A model generated the notes under the pieces. That model searched no databases. It worked only from the letters and a program-made list of their open reading frames with translations, and was not told the DNA's origin. 9,117 nucleotides of DNA from contig JBJXGF010000055.1 of the NCBI GenBank assembly GCA_046153015.1, positions 1 through 9,117 on the forward strand. The letters are read 5' to 3'. This document shows positions 1-6,101 of the stretch, one piece after another. The position numbers and the translations under genes are program-made. Position 1 is the first letter of the stretch, and each line of letters starts with the position of its first letter. The stretch is from JBJXGF01 sp046153015. Its GTDB lineage: Bacteria > Actinomycetota > Acidimicrobiia > Acidimicrobiales > CAIXPF01.

Positions 1-1115
1 GCCGCCTCGGCAGGGGCGGCCGGGGCCGGCGCGGCCGCGGCGGGGGCCGCCGCAGCCGGTGCGGCCAGCAGCGCCGCGCCGAGGGCCACGCACTGCTTCG
101 CGTGGGTGTCCACCGCCACGGGGCGGCCCGTCGCCGCGCCCACCCGTTGCGCGATGAGCGGGATCCGGGACGAGCCGCCCACCAGCAGCACCCGGTCGAG
201 CTCGCCGGGCGTCAGGCCCGCCGACGCGATCGTCTGCTGCAGAACCAGGATCGTCTGGTCGATCGCCGGCCCGATCATCGCCTCGAACTCGGCCCGCAGG
301 ATCCGCACCTGGTTCGTCGCCTGAGGCAGCACGACCGGGATCGTCACCGCCGTGTCGGAGGACAGCGCGTCCTTCGCCGCCGAGCAGTCCCGCCGGAGGC
401 GGGCGACCGCGCCGACCGCGGCGGCGTCGTCGGGGTCGACGTCGAGCACGGCGGCGGCGAGGCTGGCCGCCACGTGGCGGAAGACCGCCTCGTCGAAGTC
501 CATGCCGCCGAGATGCTCGATGCCCATCGGCTCGCCGACCACCCGGAACGCGTTGCCATGGCGGCGCAGCAGCGCCGCGTCGAAGGTGCCGCCGCCGAGG
601 TCGTAGACGGCCACCACCGCGCCGTCGGGAATACGGTCGAGGTGGGCGTACCACTGCGCAGCCGCCTCCGGCTCGCTGATCAGCTCGACCGGCGCCTCGA
701 CCCCGGCCAGCTTCACGGCGTCGAGCAGCAGGTCGGTCTTGTAACGGCCCCAGTTCGCCGGGTGGGTCAGCACGATCCGCTCCGGGGCGCCGCCCTCCTC
801 ACGGCTGGCGCCCTGCACCACCCAGGCGAGGATGCGGGCCATCAGCGACTGCGGCGAGTGGGGCTGGCCGGCGAGGAACAGCGGCGTGGTGTCGCCGAGG
901 CGGCGCTTGAACTCGCGGGCCACGCGCTCCGGCTCGAAGAGGGCTCGCCGATCGGCGGCGTCGCCGACGAGCACCGAGCCAGATTCGTCGACGAACGCGA
1001 CCGAGGGCATGGCGGTCGAGCGGTGGTCGAGGGTGAGGATCGTGACCCGCCCGCCCCGGTTGACCGCCGCCGCCGTGTACGTGGTGCCCAGATCGACGCC
1101 GAGCGACCAGCTCAT
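1..1115 (-). CDS. Hsp70/DnaK-like ATPase, 3' end cut by window edge
   Basis: Reading leftward from ATG at 1115 gives 371 codons with no stop before the window edge. The protein has the full actin-like ATPase signature set of the Hsp70 family: phosphate-1 loop LGVDLGTTYTAAA (residues 5-17), a Lys in REFKRRLG (residue 70, matching the catalytic Lys of DnaK), HPANWG in place of the canonical VPAxF (118-123), SEPEAAA (147-153), phosphate-2 AVYDLGGGTFDAALL (169-183) and the adenosine motif VLLVGGSSRIP (309-319). From about residue 351 it becomes an Ala/Pro-rich linker that runs off the window. No peptide-binding beta domain follows within the window, so this is more likely an actinobacterial Hsp70-like fusion protein than housekeeping DnaK; the downstream domain is unseen. 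The start is fixed by MSWSLGVDLGTTY. No good Shine-Dalgarno precedes it, so it may be leaderless or weakly translated. It is divergent from the gene at 1231. Confidence 0.93.
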   Translation of the reverse strand, partial: MSWSLGVDLGTTYTAAAVNRGGRVTILTLDHRSTAMPSVAFVDESGSVLVGDAADRRALFEPERVAREFKRRLGDTTPLFLAGQPHSPQSLMARILAWVVQGASREEGGAPERIVLTHPANWGRYKTDLLLDAVKLAGVEAPVELISEPEAAAQWYAHLDRIPDGAVVAVYDLGGGTFDAALLRRHGNAFRVVGEPMGIEHLGGMDFDEAVFRHVAASLAAAVLDVDPDDAAAVGAVARLRRDCSAAKDALSSDTAVTIPVVLPQATNQVRILRAEFEAMIGPAIDQTILVLQQTIASAGLTPGELDRVLLVGGSSRIPLIAQRVGAATGRPVAVDTHAKQCVALGAALLAAPAAAAPAAAAPAPAAPAEA

Positions 1116-1230
1116 CGCAGGAGGTCTCGGCCGTACGCGCGCATACGCGTGGCAGGGTATCGACGCCGCCGGGCCGTCCGGTCCCCCAGGTGGGGTGCGC
1201 ACCGGCCCGCCTGCGAGCGAACATGGCCGG
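1116..1230. promoter_or_regulatory. Divergent intergenic region with a 10-bp palindrome
   Basis: This 115-bp spacer lies between two divergent start codons, so it must hold promoters for one or both genes. A perfect palindrome GGTGCGCACC sits at 1194-1203, about 28 bp before the rightward start, and a small CCCC/GGGG inverted repeat (1184-1187 and 1192-1195) lies beside it; either could be an operator. On the minus strand TACCCT (1154-1159) fits a loose TANNNT -10 element for the Hsp70-like gene. No convincing -35 boxes are visible. The promoter role is inferred from layout and the operator role is speculative. Confidence 0.35.
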
Positions 1231-1842
1231 ATGAAGCGGTGGACGGCGATCCGTCATCTGGTGGAGATGGCCGCCGAGGCCACCGACATGCTGCGCTGGC
1301 GGGGGACCGACATCGGTTGGCCGCTCGAGGAGCTGTGGGTCACCGGCGAGCTGCTCGACACCGACGGCGACGTCGAGATGGGCGCGGTCATCCTGCTCCT
1401 CGACGTGGCGCCCGAGGAGCTCCCGTGGCTGGCGACGCACCCCGCGGGTGAGTTCGTGGGGGACCGTCTGCGGCTGGGGAAACGGCCCGTCGCGTGGTTC
1501 TGCCGGCCCTCGGTGTGGCCCCCGTGGAACGCCCGACACCGGCGGGTTGCGCGCCTGTGGAGCGCGGCGACCGGCGTCGATCAGGCGACGATCGAGGCGC
1601 TGCGCTCCGGTACGAACCCGGGCGTTGCCGAGCCCGGCGACGACGACCTACGGGAGCAGCTCGGCGAAGAACGCCGGGCGCTGCACGCGCGCCTGCGCCA
1701 GACCGTCCACGACTACTGGGATCCGGCGTGGCGGCGCCGTGATCGCGGCCACGAGGCCGAGGAGCACCTGTGGCGGACCGCGGCCGGTCTGGTCGACATC
1801 GACGACGCGCTCGCCGCCCTCGGCCCGACGCCCGCCGGGTGA
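1231..1842 (+). CDS. Conserved hypothetical protein (203 aa)
   Basis: The 203-residue soluble protein begins MKRWTAIRHLVEMAAEATDM. It is rich in Trp, Arg and acidic residues, with no signal peptide, membrane segment or catalytic motif that I recognise. An N-terminal part (about residues 1-110) with ELWVTGELLDT and a hydrophobic AVILLLDVAPEELPW strand is followed by a basic WPPWNARHRR stretch, then a charged helical C-terminal half (LREQLGEERRALHARLRQTVHDYWD) that looks like a helical hairpin. The start at 1231 was chosen because the open frame farther upstream loses protein-like character and overlaps the opposite Hsp70-like gene. No clear Shine-Dalgarno is present; a tiny out-of-frame ATGGCCGGATGA overlaps the start. 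It resembles actinobacterial DUF proteins of similar length (possibly the DUF7711 type, from memory and uncertain). It ends 16 bp before the convergent hydrolase pseudogene. Confidence 0.8.
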   Translation: MKRWTAIRHLVEMAAEATDMLRWRGTDIGWPLEELWVTGELLDTDGDVEMGAVILLLDVAPEELPWLATHPAGEFVGDRLRLGKRPVAWFCRPSVWPPWNARHRRVARLWSAATGVDQATIEALRSGTNPGVAEPGDDDLREQLGEERRALHARLRQTVHDYWDPAWRRRDRGHEAEEHLWRTAAGLVDIDDALAALGPTPAG

Positions 1843-1858
1843 CAACGGAGCGGCATCG

Positions 1859-2710
1859 TCAGCGGTCAAGGCGCTCCAGGAAGGCCCGGACATCGGCGTA
1901 GCTCTCGACGGGGAACACCGGGCTGATCGCGTGACCGGCGCCCGGGAAATGCGTTCGCGTGACCTCGACTCCAGCCGCGGCGAGCGCGTCGATCTCCTCT
2001 GTCGGCACGAGTTACCCCTGGTCGATATCACCGTAGGAGACGTGCACGGGGCAACGGATGCCGCGGACGACCTCGGCGACCTCGTCGTCGGTCCAGAAGC
2101 GCTCGGGGTTCGTGACCACGTCGAAAAAGGCCGGATCCGTCGAAGCGGTGAGCAGCGCGAAGAACGCCACGAACGCCGGACCGCGAAGCTCGAACATGGT
2201 CTTGGGCCCGAGCCGGGACTGCCCGAGCGCCGCTGCGTATTCGGCGATCGAGAAGCCGCCCGCCATCGAGCGCAGCACCCCTCCGACCACCTCGAACAGC
2301 TTCACGAACGGGCTGCTGCCGATCCAGGACCCGGTGTAGATGCCCGGGTAGGCGTCGTCGCTGTAGATGGCTCGGACGAGATCGGGCCGGCGGGCGGCGG
2401 CCCCGAACGCAGCGCCGGCCCCGGCGGACGCACCGACCACCACGCTCGGTCCGGTGACCTCCTGGAGGAATCGGATCGCCACGTCCACCTGATCCTCAAT
2501 GCTGTAGGCAGCCGTGGGGGACCGGTCCGAACGCCCATGGCCGGGGAATTCCAACCGGATGCAGCGGTGACTCGGAAGCAGAAGCGGGACCAGGACATCC
2601 CAATAGACGGCCGAGCCCATCGATCCGTGCAGGAGCACGAGCGGCTCGCCGTTGCCCTCGTCCTCGAAGGCGAGGCTCATGTCGTCGATCACGACGCTCC
2701 GGGTGACCAT
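1859..2710 (-). pseudogene. Alpha/beta hydrolase interrupted by an in-frame TAA
   Basis: This is an alpha/beta-hydrolase-fold enzyme of 282 residues if the internal stop is ignored, which is normal for the family. Visible elements are the oxyanion-hole LLHGSMG (residues 26-32), LEFPGHGRSDRS (53-64), the nucleophile elbow GASAG (Ser95) and the acid in SYGDID (Asp228, possibly Asp230). A TAA at 2012-2014 (codon 233) ends translation there. Beyond it, in the same frame, come 50 more family-like codons including the catalytic-His motif FPGAGHAISP (His260), ending in TGA at 1859-1861. The truncated product therefore lacks the triad His and should be inactive as a hydrolase. The family includes esterases, haloalkane dehalogenases and C-C hydrolases; the substrate is unknown. 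ATG at 2710 fits family length; an upstream GTG at 2827 would add 39 Pro/Ala/Arg-rich residues unlike the fold. A single-base change (for example TCA to TAA) would explain the stop; sequencing error is possible. Confidence 0.85.
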
Positions 2711-2940
2711 TTTCCGCGCTCGCTCTCGATACGGTCCGATCTCGGGCGGGAACATACACGCGTCGAGCTGCCGAGCAGGAGACGCTCCGCCCGGTGAGCC
2801 GGGTGCCGAGAGGCGAGCATCGCTCACCCGCGAATCGGCTCTGACCCCAGAGCGTAGCCGCCCTCATTACCTCGACGCCGCCTCTCTCGACTCGCTTGAA
2901 ATCGGGCGGCTGCCGCGGCGATGACCCGTGCGATGATGCC
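2711..2940. other. Intergenic stretch with no supported gene
   Basis: Between the hydrolase start and the next coding signal I find no RNA gene, repeat or believable reading frame. Open frames here are continuations or antisense shadows with no protein-like composition. A promoter for the leftward hydrolase would be expected here, but no clear -10/-35 pair stands out. Confidence 0.4.
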
Positions 2941-3163
2941 GTGTGCCTCGGCCGAGCGTTCGGTCTTCTCGACCAGCTGGTGACATCGACCGGGCGCCGT
3001 TCCGATCCCGCCAGGCCAGGCTCGACGATCAGATCGAGCGGCCGAGGCCGAGCGTCTCCTGGCCGACCGGAACGACCTCGTCCAGATTGCACGGGGCTAC
3101 GAGCAGGTCCTCGATGCCCAGCGGATCTCCGAGGATGACGTCGCCTACATCACCAAGAGCATC
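2941..3163 (+). pseudogene. Probable decayed 5' part of the gene continuing to 3478
   Basis: Protein-like, G/C-ending codons appear successively in three frames. The frame of 2941 reads FGLLDQLV. The frame of 2943 then reads DIDRAPF and QARLDDQIE. From about 3038 the frame of the downstream gene reads AAEAERLLADRNDLVQIARG. Each step is a shift of minus one, as two single-base deletions (near 2980 and 3040) would give. The joined reading resembles a charged helical or coiled-coil N-terminus flowing into the downstream protein. In the downstream gene's own frame the stretch opens after a TGA at 2981-2983 and has no ATG, GTG or TTG before 3164. This is an inference from reading texture only; the original start is not identified. 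Confidence 0.35.
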
Positions 3164-3478
3164 GTGCCCACCATCAAGAAGCTCGCTGAGGCCGGCGGCA
3201 ATGGCGACACCGACCAGATGATCGATCTGCTGACACCGATCCTGTCCGTCGAGACCATCACGGTGCTGCAGCTGCTCGGGTTCAACTTCAAGAAGGCCAT
3301 CGGCGAGCCACTCACCACCCTCGTGTCACAGCTCATCAGTTCGAAGACGCCGCCATCGCCCGGCGCTGCCACCGAGGCGCAACGACTCAGCCTGGAGCTT
3401 CAACTTGCCGCGGCATCGCTTGCCCAGGACGAGGCCGCGTTTCAGCGGTTCAGAACACTCTGGTCACAATCGACGTAA
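3164..3478 (+). CDS. Hypothetical protein, probably N-terminally broken (104 aa from GTG)
   Basis: The frame ending in TAA at 3476-3478 has clear coding character but I do not recognise the family. From the first usable codon, GTG 3164, it reads 104 residues: a basic start (PTIKKLAEAGG), then helical hydrophobic segments around DQMIDLLTPILSVETITVL and FNFKKAIGEPLTTLVSQLI, a Pro-rich break (KTPPSPGAA) and a C-terminal charged helix (residues about 70-100). Nothing suggests secretion or catalysis. No Shine-Dalgarno precedes GTG 3164, and family-like sequence (QVLDAQRISEDDVAYITKSI) continues upstream in the same frame without a start, so this codon is probably internal to an older gene. The DNA is visibly less GC-rich than the flanking operons, compatible with recent acquisition or relaxed selection. 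Confidence 0.5.
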   Translation: MPTIKKLAEAGGNGDTDQMIDLLTPILSVETITVLQLLGFNFKKAIGEPLTTLVSQLISSKTPPSPGAATEAQRLSLELQLAAASLAQDEAAFQRFRTLWSQST

Positions 3479-3615
3479 CGTCCCGATCGACGCATATCGT
3501 GCAGCCGCATGGCGGAAGGCCTGCACAATCCGAGCTACGAAGGCTCGTGGACGGATGAGTACGGGCGCCCGTGGCGACGCACGGCGCCTCCTGGCAGGGT
3601 CGTCGCGCAGGCGAC

Positions 3616-4131
3616 TCACTGTTCCCGAAGCTCTCGAAGCTCGACGAGCGCCTCTCGATCCTTCGGCCGGTTCGCCCATTCCTTCGAGGCGATGATGTCG
3701 TCGAGGGCGGCCACCATAACGACGACGACGCCGATCTGGACTCGCTCGGCGCGGGTGACGAGATCGTCGTAGCTCGCCTAATCGCCCGTGAGAGTAGGGA
3801 TACCTGTGAGCACGTCGAGGTCCCCGGCATCGGTCCGCCAGGTGGAGATGTCCATGCGGGCGAGCAATTCAGCGTCGAGTGGGAGAGGCAGAGCGCGCGA
3901 TTCCTCGTCGGTCATGCCGCCGACCCTCAGCCGGGCGTTCAGCTCCCGCATGGCCGAGGCGAGTCGATCGAGGTTCTCCTTGGAGGTTGCAGGCAGCGAG
4001 TCGAAGTCCCGCGTGGGACGGGTCGCTCCGTGCATCTGAGCTCCGATGCCGCCGACGAGGAGGTACTCGACCCGGTGGCGGCTTAGGCACTCGATGATGC
4101 GGTCGCGATCGAGCGGTGACTCGTCGGCCAA
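3616..4131 (-). pseudogene. Nucleotidyltransferase-fold protein interrupted by an in-frame TAG
   Basis: Read leftward from TTG 4131, this is a small nucleotidyltransferase of the AbiEii/MNT-like type. EYLLVGGIGAQMHG (residues 22-35) gives the glycine-rich motif, RDFDSLP (41-47) the paired metal-binding aspartates Asp42 and Asp44, and GDLDVLTG (103-110) the third acidic position. A TAG at 3778-3780 follows residue 117. In the same frame the next 53 codons continue with the expected tail (YDDLVTRAERVQ, then LDDIIASKEWANRPKDREAL) and stop at TGA 3616-3618. The truncated product keeps the catalytic acids but loses the conserved C-terminal helices, so activity is uncertain. The gene lies 12 bp after the small ORF 4144-4332 in the same frame, as in a two-gene operon; such enzymes often serve as toxins that modify tRNA or proteins. 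TTG was chosen because an in-frame TGA lies five codons upstream and there is no ATG before the glycine motif. Confidence 0.8.
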
Positions 4132-4143
4132 GGCGACCTGCGG

Positions 4144-4332
4144 TCAGCTGGCCTGCGCTCGTTCAGCCGCAAGTCGCTCGCAGAACGCCAACACCTTCTC
4201 CTTGGTGTCGAGTCGCTCGCCCTCCGCAGTGATCGACACGTCATCGGCCGTGGGTGGCGGAGCATCGCGGAGCAGCTCGTTGAACTCCTCACTCGTCATC
4301 ACGCGGAGGGGAGGCTTCTCGGGCACGACCAC
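4144..4332 (-). CDS. Small acidic protein, putative antitoxin-like partner (62 aa)
   Basis: This 62-residue protein has no recognised domain. After a short Pro-containing N-terminus it has MTSEEFNELLRDAPPPTADD, a strand-like segment VSITAEGERLDT, and a helical C-terminus KEKVLAFCERLAAERAQ. Size, charge and position directly upstream of a nucleotidyltransferase (12-bp gap, same strand) are those of an antitoxin or accessory subunit, but this is inference from context. The start is uncertain: GTG 4332 and GTG 4326 are possible, and ATG 4299 would give 51 residues starting MTSEEF. No strong Shine-Dalgarno distinguishes them. The ADDVSIT...RLDT core gives the impression of a conserved actinobacterial small-protein family, though I cannot name one. 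Unlike its partner, it shows no internal stop. Confidence 0.65.
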   Translation of the reverse strand: MVVPEKPPLRVMTSEEFNELLRDAPPPTADDVSITAEGERLDTKEKVLAFCERLAAERAQAS

Positions 4333-4394
4333 AGCCTATGCGCCACGAGTCCCTTGTCAGGCGTGGTCCGTCGACAACGCGAGGAGGGGCACGA

Positions 4395-4419
4395 CTTGGG
4401 TGCCAGGTGTCACACCAAG
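4395..4419 (-). terminator. Weak stem-loop after the hyuB stop
   Basis: Just past the hyuB stop there is an imperfect hairpin: CTTGG (4395-4399) pairs with CCAAG (4415-4419) and GTG (4400-4402) with CAC (4411-4413), with one bulged A and an eight-base loop. There is no T-run on either strand, so it is not a canonical intrinsic terminator. It is the only structured element in the 91-bp gap before the small ORF at 4332. The terminator role is a guess. Confidence 0.2.
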
Positions 4420-4423
4420 CGGC

Positions 4424-6010
4424 TCACCTGCCGCCGGGAGGTGAGCCCCATCCCCCGCCGCCCGGCGTGAGCATCCGTAGGACGTCGCCGGCCTGCAGCT
4501 GGATCGTGCACTTGTCCGGCAGACGTTCGGCGCGGCTCTCGTCGCCGCCGGGCAGGAGCCAGTTCTGCCCCACCGCGCCGTGCTCGCCGCCGGCCAGACC
4601 CCAGGGCTGGGACACTCGGCGCTCGGTGATCAGCGACACCGTCGCGTCGGTCAGCACCTGGAGGTCGCGCTCGATCCCCTCGCCGCCCGGCGCCGACCCC
4701 GCGCCGCCGCTGCCCCGCCGCAGACGCTGCCGGAGCACCCGCAGCGGGAAGGCCCGCTCCAGCGCCTCGATGGGCGTGTTCTTCGTGTTGGTCATCGCGG
4801 TGTGCACGCCGCTCATCCCGGCTCGGCCGGGCCGCCCGCCCTGCCCCCCGGCGACGGTCTCGTAGTAGACCCAGCCCTCCCCGCCGATCAGCAGGTTGTT
4901 CATCGTGCCTTGCCCGGCGGCGCCGACCCGGCCGGGGAGAGCCTGGGCGAGGGCGCCGAGGCACACGTCGGCCACTCGCTGGCTCACCTCCACGTTGCCC
5001 GCGCCCACCGCGGCGGGCGCTCGAGCGGCGACGATCGTGCCGGGCGGCGCGATCACCCGCACCGGGCGCATGGCGCCGCCGTTGGGCGGCAGGGTCGGAT
5101 CGAGCGCGGCGCGCAGCGCCCACGCCGCCGCCGACACGGTCACCGCCTCGACCGCGTTCACGTTGCCCCGCTGCTGCTCGGCCGAGCCGGTGAAGTCGAA
5201 CACGGCGCCCTCGCCGTCGATGCGCAGCTCGAGACGGATCTCGGCCGGCGTCTGCTGAGAAGGGGCGGGCCCCGACGAGTCGATCACGTCGGTGAAGCGC
5301 CACGCGCCGTCAGGCGCCGCCGCCAGCGCCGCCCGCATGCGCCGCTCGCCGTAGTCCACGACCTCGCCGAGCGGCGCCCCGGCCAGCTCCGCCAGCCGGC
5401 CGACGCCGACCGCATTGGCGCCCGCCTGGGCGTCGAGGTCCCCTTCCCGCTCTCGGGGCGTACGGCTGTTCGCGCACAGGAGCCGGCGCAGGTCGGGCGT
5501 GAGCAGCATCGGCGGGATGCGCAGGCCCTCCTGGTGCACCTCCACGGCGTCGGCGGGGATCGAGCCGGGCGCCGCGCCGCCCACGTCGGCGTGGTGGGCT
5601 CGGGTGGCGGCCCACCCCACCAGCGCGCCGCCCAGGAAGCAGGGCGCCACGAGCGTGATGTCGTTCAGGTGGGTGCCGCCGGCGAAGGGGTCGTTGAGGA
5701 TCACCTGGTCGCCGGGGCCGACCGACGCCCCGCAGTGGGCGATGGCCGCCGCCACCGAAGCCGGCATCGAACCCAGGTGCACCGGGATGTTCTCGGCCTG
5801 GGCCAGCAGCTCGCCGGCCGCAGTGAACAGCGCGCACGAGCAGTCGGCCCGCTCCTTGATGTTCGGGCTGAAGCTGGCCCGGCGCAGCACCGCCGACATC
5901 TCCTCCGCCGCCCCAGCCAGACGCGACACCAGGATCTGCAGCGACGCCGGATCGAGCGCCCGGCTCGCTGGCGCTCGCCGCGCTTGTTCCCGGGGGCTCG
6001 CTGCGCTCAC
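4424..6010 (-). CDS. hyuB: Hydantoinase B/oxoprolinase family protein (HyuB-type)
   Basis: This 528-residue protein is the B subunit of a hydantoinase/5-oxoprolinase type enzyme, which with HyuA opens cyclic amides such as hydantoins or 5-oxoproline, usually using ATP. Family hallmarks run along the whole length: SPNIKERADCSCALF (48-62), HLGSMP (78-83), ILNDPFAGGTHLNDITLV (104-121), HHADVGG (139-145), EGLRIPP (161-167), GNVNAVEAVTVSAAAWALR (282-300), GQGTMNN (366-372), ETVAGGQGGRPGR (384-396), HTAMTNTKNTPIEALE (403-418) and the closing TPGGGGWG (515-522). The only usable in-frame start is GTG 6010; family-like sequence begins at about residue 19 (LDPASLQIL). Residues 2-18 (SAASPREQARRAPASRA) come from short GC-rich repeats, so the native start seems displaced. 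No strong Shine-Dalgarno is visible. It lies 85 bp downstream of hyuA on the same strand, presumably one transcript. Confidence 0.93.
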   Translation of the reverse strand: MSAASPREQARRAPASRALDPASLQILVSRLAGAAEEMSAVLRRASFSPNIKERADCSCALFTAAGELLAQAENIPVHLGSMPASVAAAIAHCGASVGPGDQVILNDPFAGGTHLNDITLVAPCFLGGALVGWAATRAHHADVGGAAPGSIPADAVEVHQEGLRIPPMLLTPDLRRLLCANSRTPREREGDLDAQAGANAVGVGRLAELAGAPLGEVVDYGERRMRAALAAAPDGAWRFTDVIDSSGPAPSQQTPAEIRLELRIDGEGAVFDFTGSAEQQRGNVNAVEAVTVSAAAWALRAALDPTLPPNGGAMRPVRVIAPPGTIVAARAPAAVGAGNVEVSQRVADVCLGALAQALPGRVGAAGQGTMNNLLIGGEGWVYYETVAGGQGGRPGRAGMSGVHTAMTNTKNTPIEALERAFPLRVLRQRLRRGSGGAGSAPGGEGIERDLQVLTDATVSLITERRVSQPWGLAGGEHGAVGQNWLLPGGDESRAERLPDKCTIQLQAGDVLRMLTPGGGGWGSPPGGR

Positions 6011-6101
6011 CGCGCTTGTTCCCGGGGGCTCGCACCCCCGGACCCCATCAGCGCCCGGCTCGCTGGCGCTCGCTCGGTCGCACGGCTCGCTGCGCTCACC
6101 G
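5956..6101. repeat. Cluster of short GC-rich direct repeats and a hairpin at the hyuA/hyuB junction
   Basis: Several repeats interleave here. A 23-bp sequence starting GCGCCCGGCTCGCTGG occurs identically at 5956-5978 and 6051-6073. A 32-bp unit is tandemly duplicated at 5970-6001 and 6002-6033 with two mismatches. An 18-bp sequence, GGCTCGCTGCGCTCACCG, is identical at 5995-6012 and 6084-6101. The shared core GGCTCGCTG(G)CGCTC appears four times. A 7-bp perfect stem, CCGGGGG (6022-6028) with CCCCCGG (6035-6041), encloses a six-base loop. The 18-bp copies contain the hyuA stop and the hyuB start. The design resembles the intergenic repeats of GAGCGCAGCGAGC type common in high-GC genomes; function is unknown, but the hairpin lies in the hyuA-hyuB mRNA. 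Confidence 0.85.

Noticed and set aside
102..1451. A 449-codon plus-strand open frame over the left end
   Set aside because: It is mostly antisense to the Hsp70-like gene, whose ATPase motifs are complete, and its Arg/His-rich translation shows no domain.
3509..3772. A plus-strand ORF starting MAEGLHNPSYEGSW
   Set aside because: The first ~25 residues look protein-like, but the rest is Ser/Arg/Thr-rich antisense to the nucleotidyltransferase tail, with no Shine-Dalgarno.
3571..4086. A 171-codon plus-strand ORF
   Set aside because: It is antisense to the nucleotidyltransferase; the minus-strand reading has conserved active-site motifs on both sides of the TAG.
1859..4131. A recoded genetic code in which TAA and TAG are sense codons, with only TGA as stop
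   Set aside because: Most genes here do end in TGA, but that is expected at high GC, and the gene ending at 3478 appears to use TAA. Known bacterial code changes reassign TGA, not TAA/TAG. Two point mutations or errors are simpler.
3616..4332. The small ORF and the nucleotidyltransferase as one gene split by the in-frame TGA at 4144-4146
   Set aside because: They share a frame, but nucleotidyltransferases of this type normally begin shortly before the VGG motif, and the small ORF has its own self-contained composition, so two genes are likelier.
5956..6101. A CRISPR array
   Set aside because: The repeats are interleaved, overlapping and tandem without uniform unique spacers, and no cas genes are nearby.
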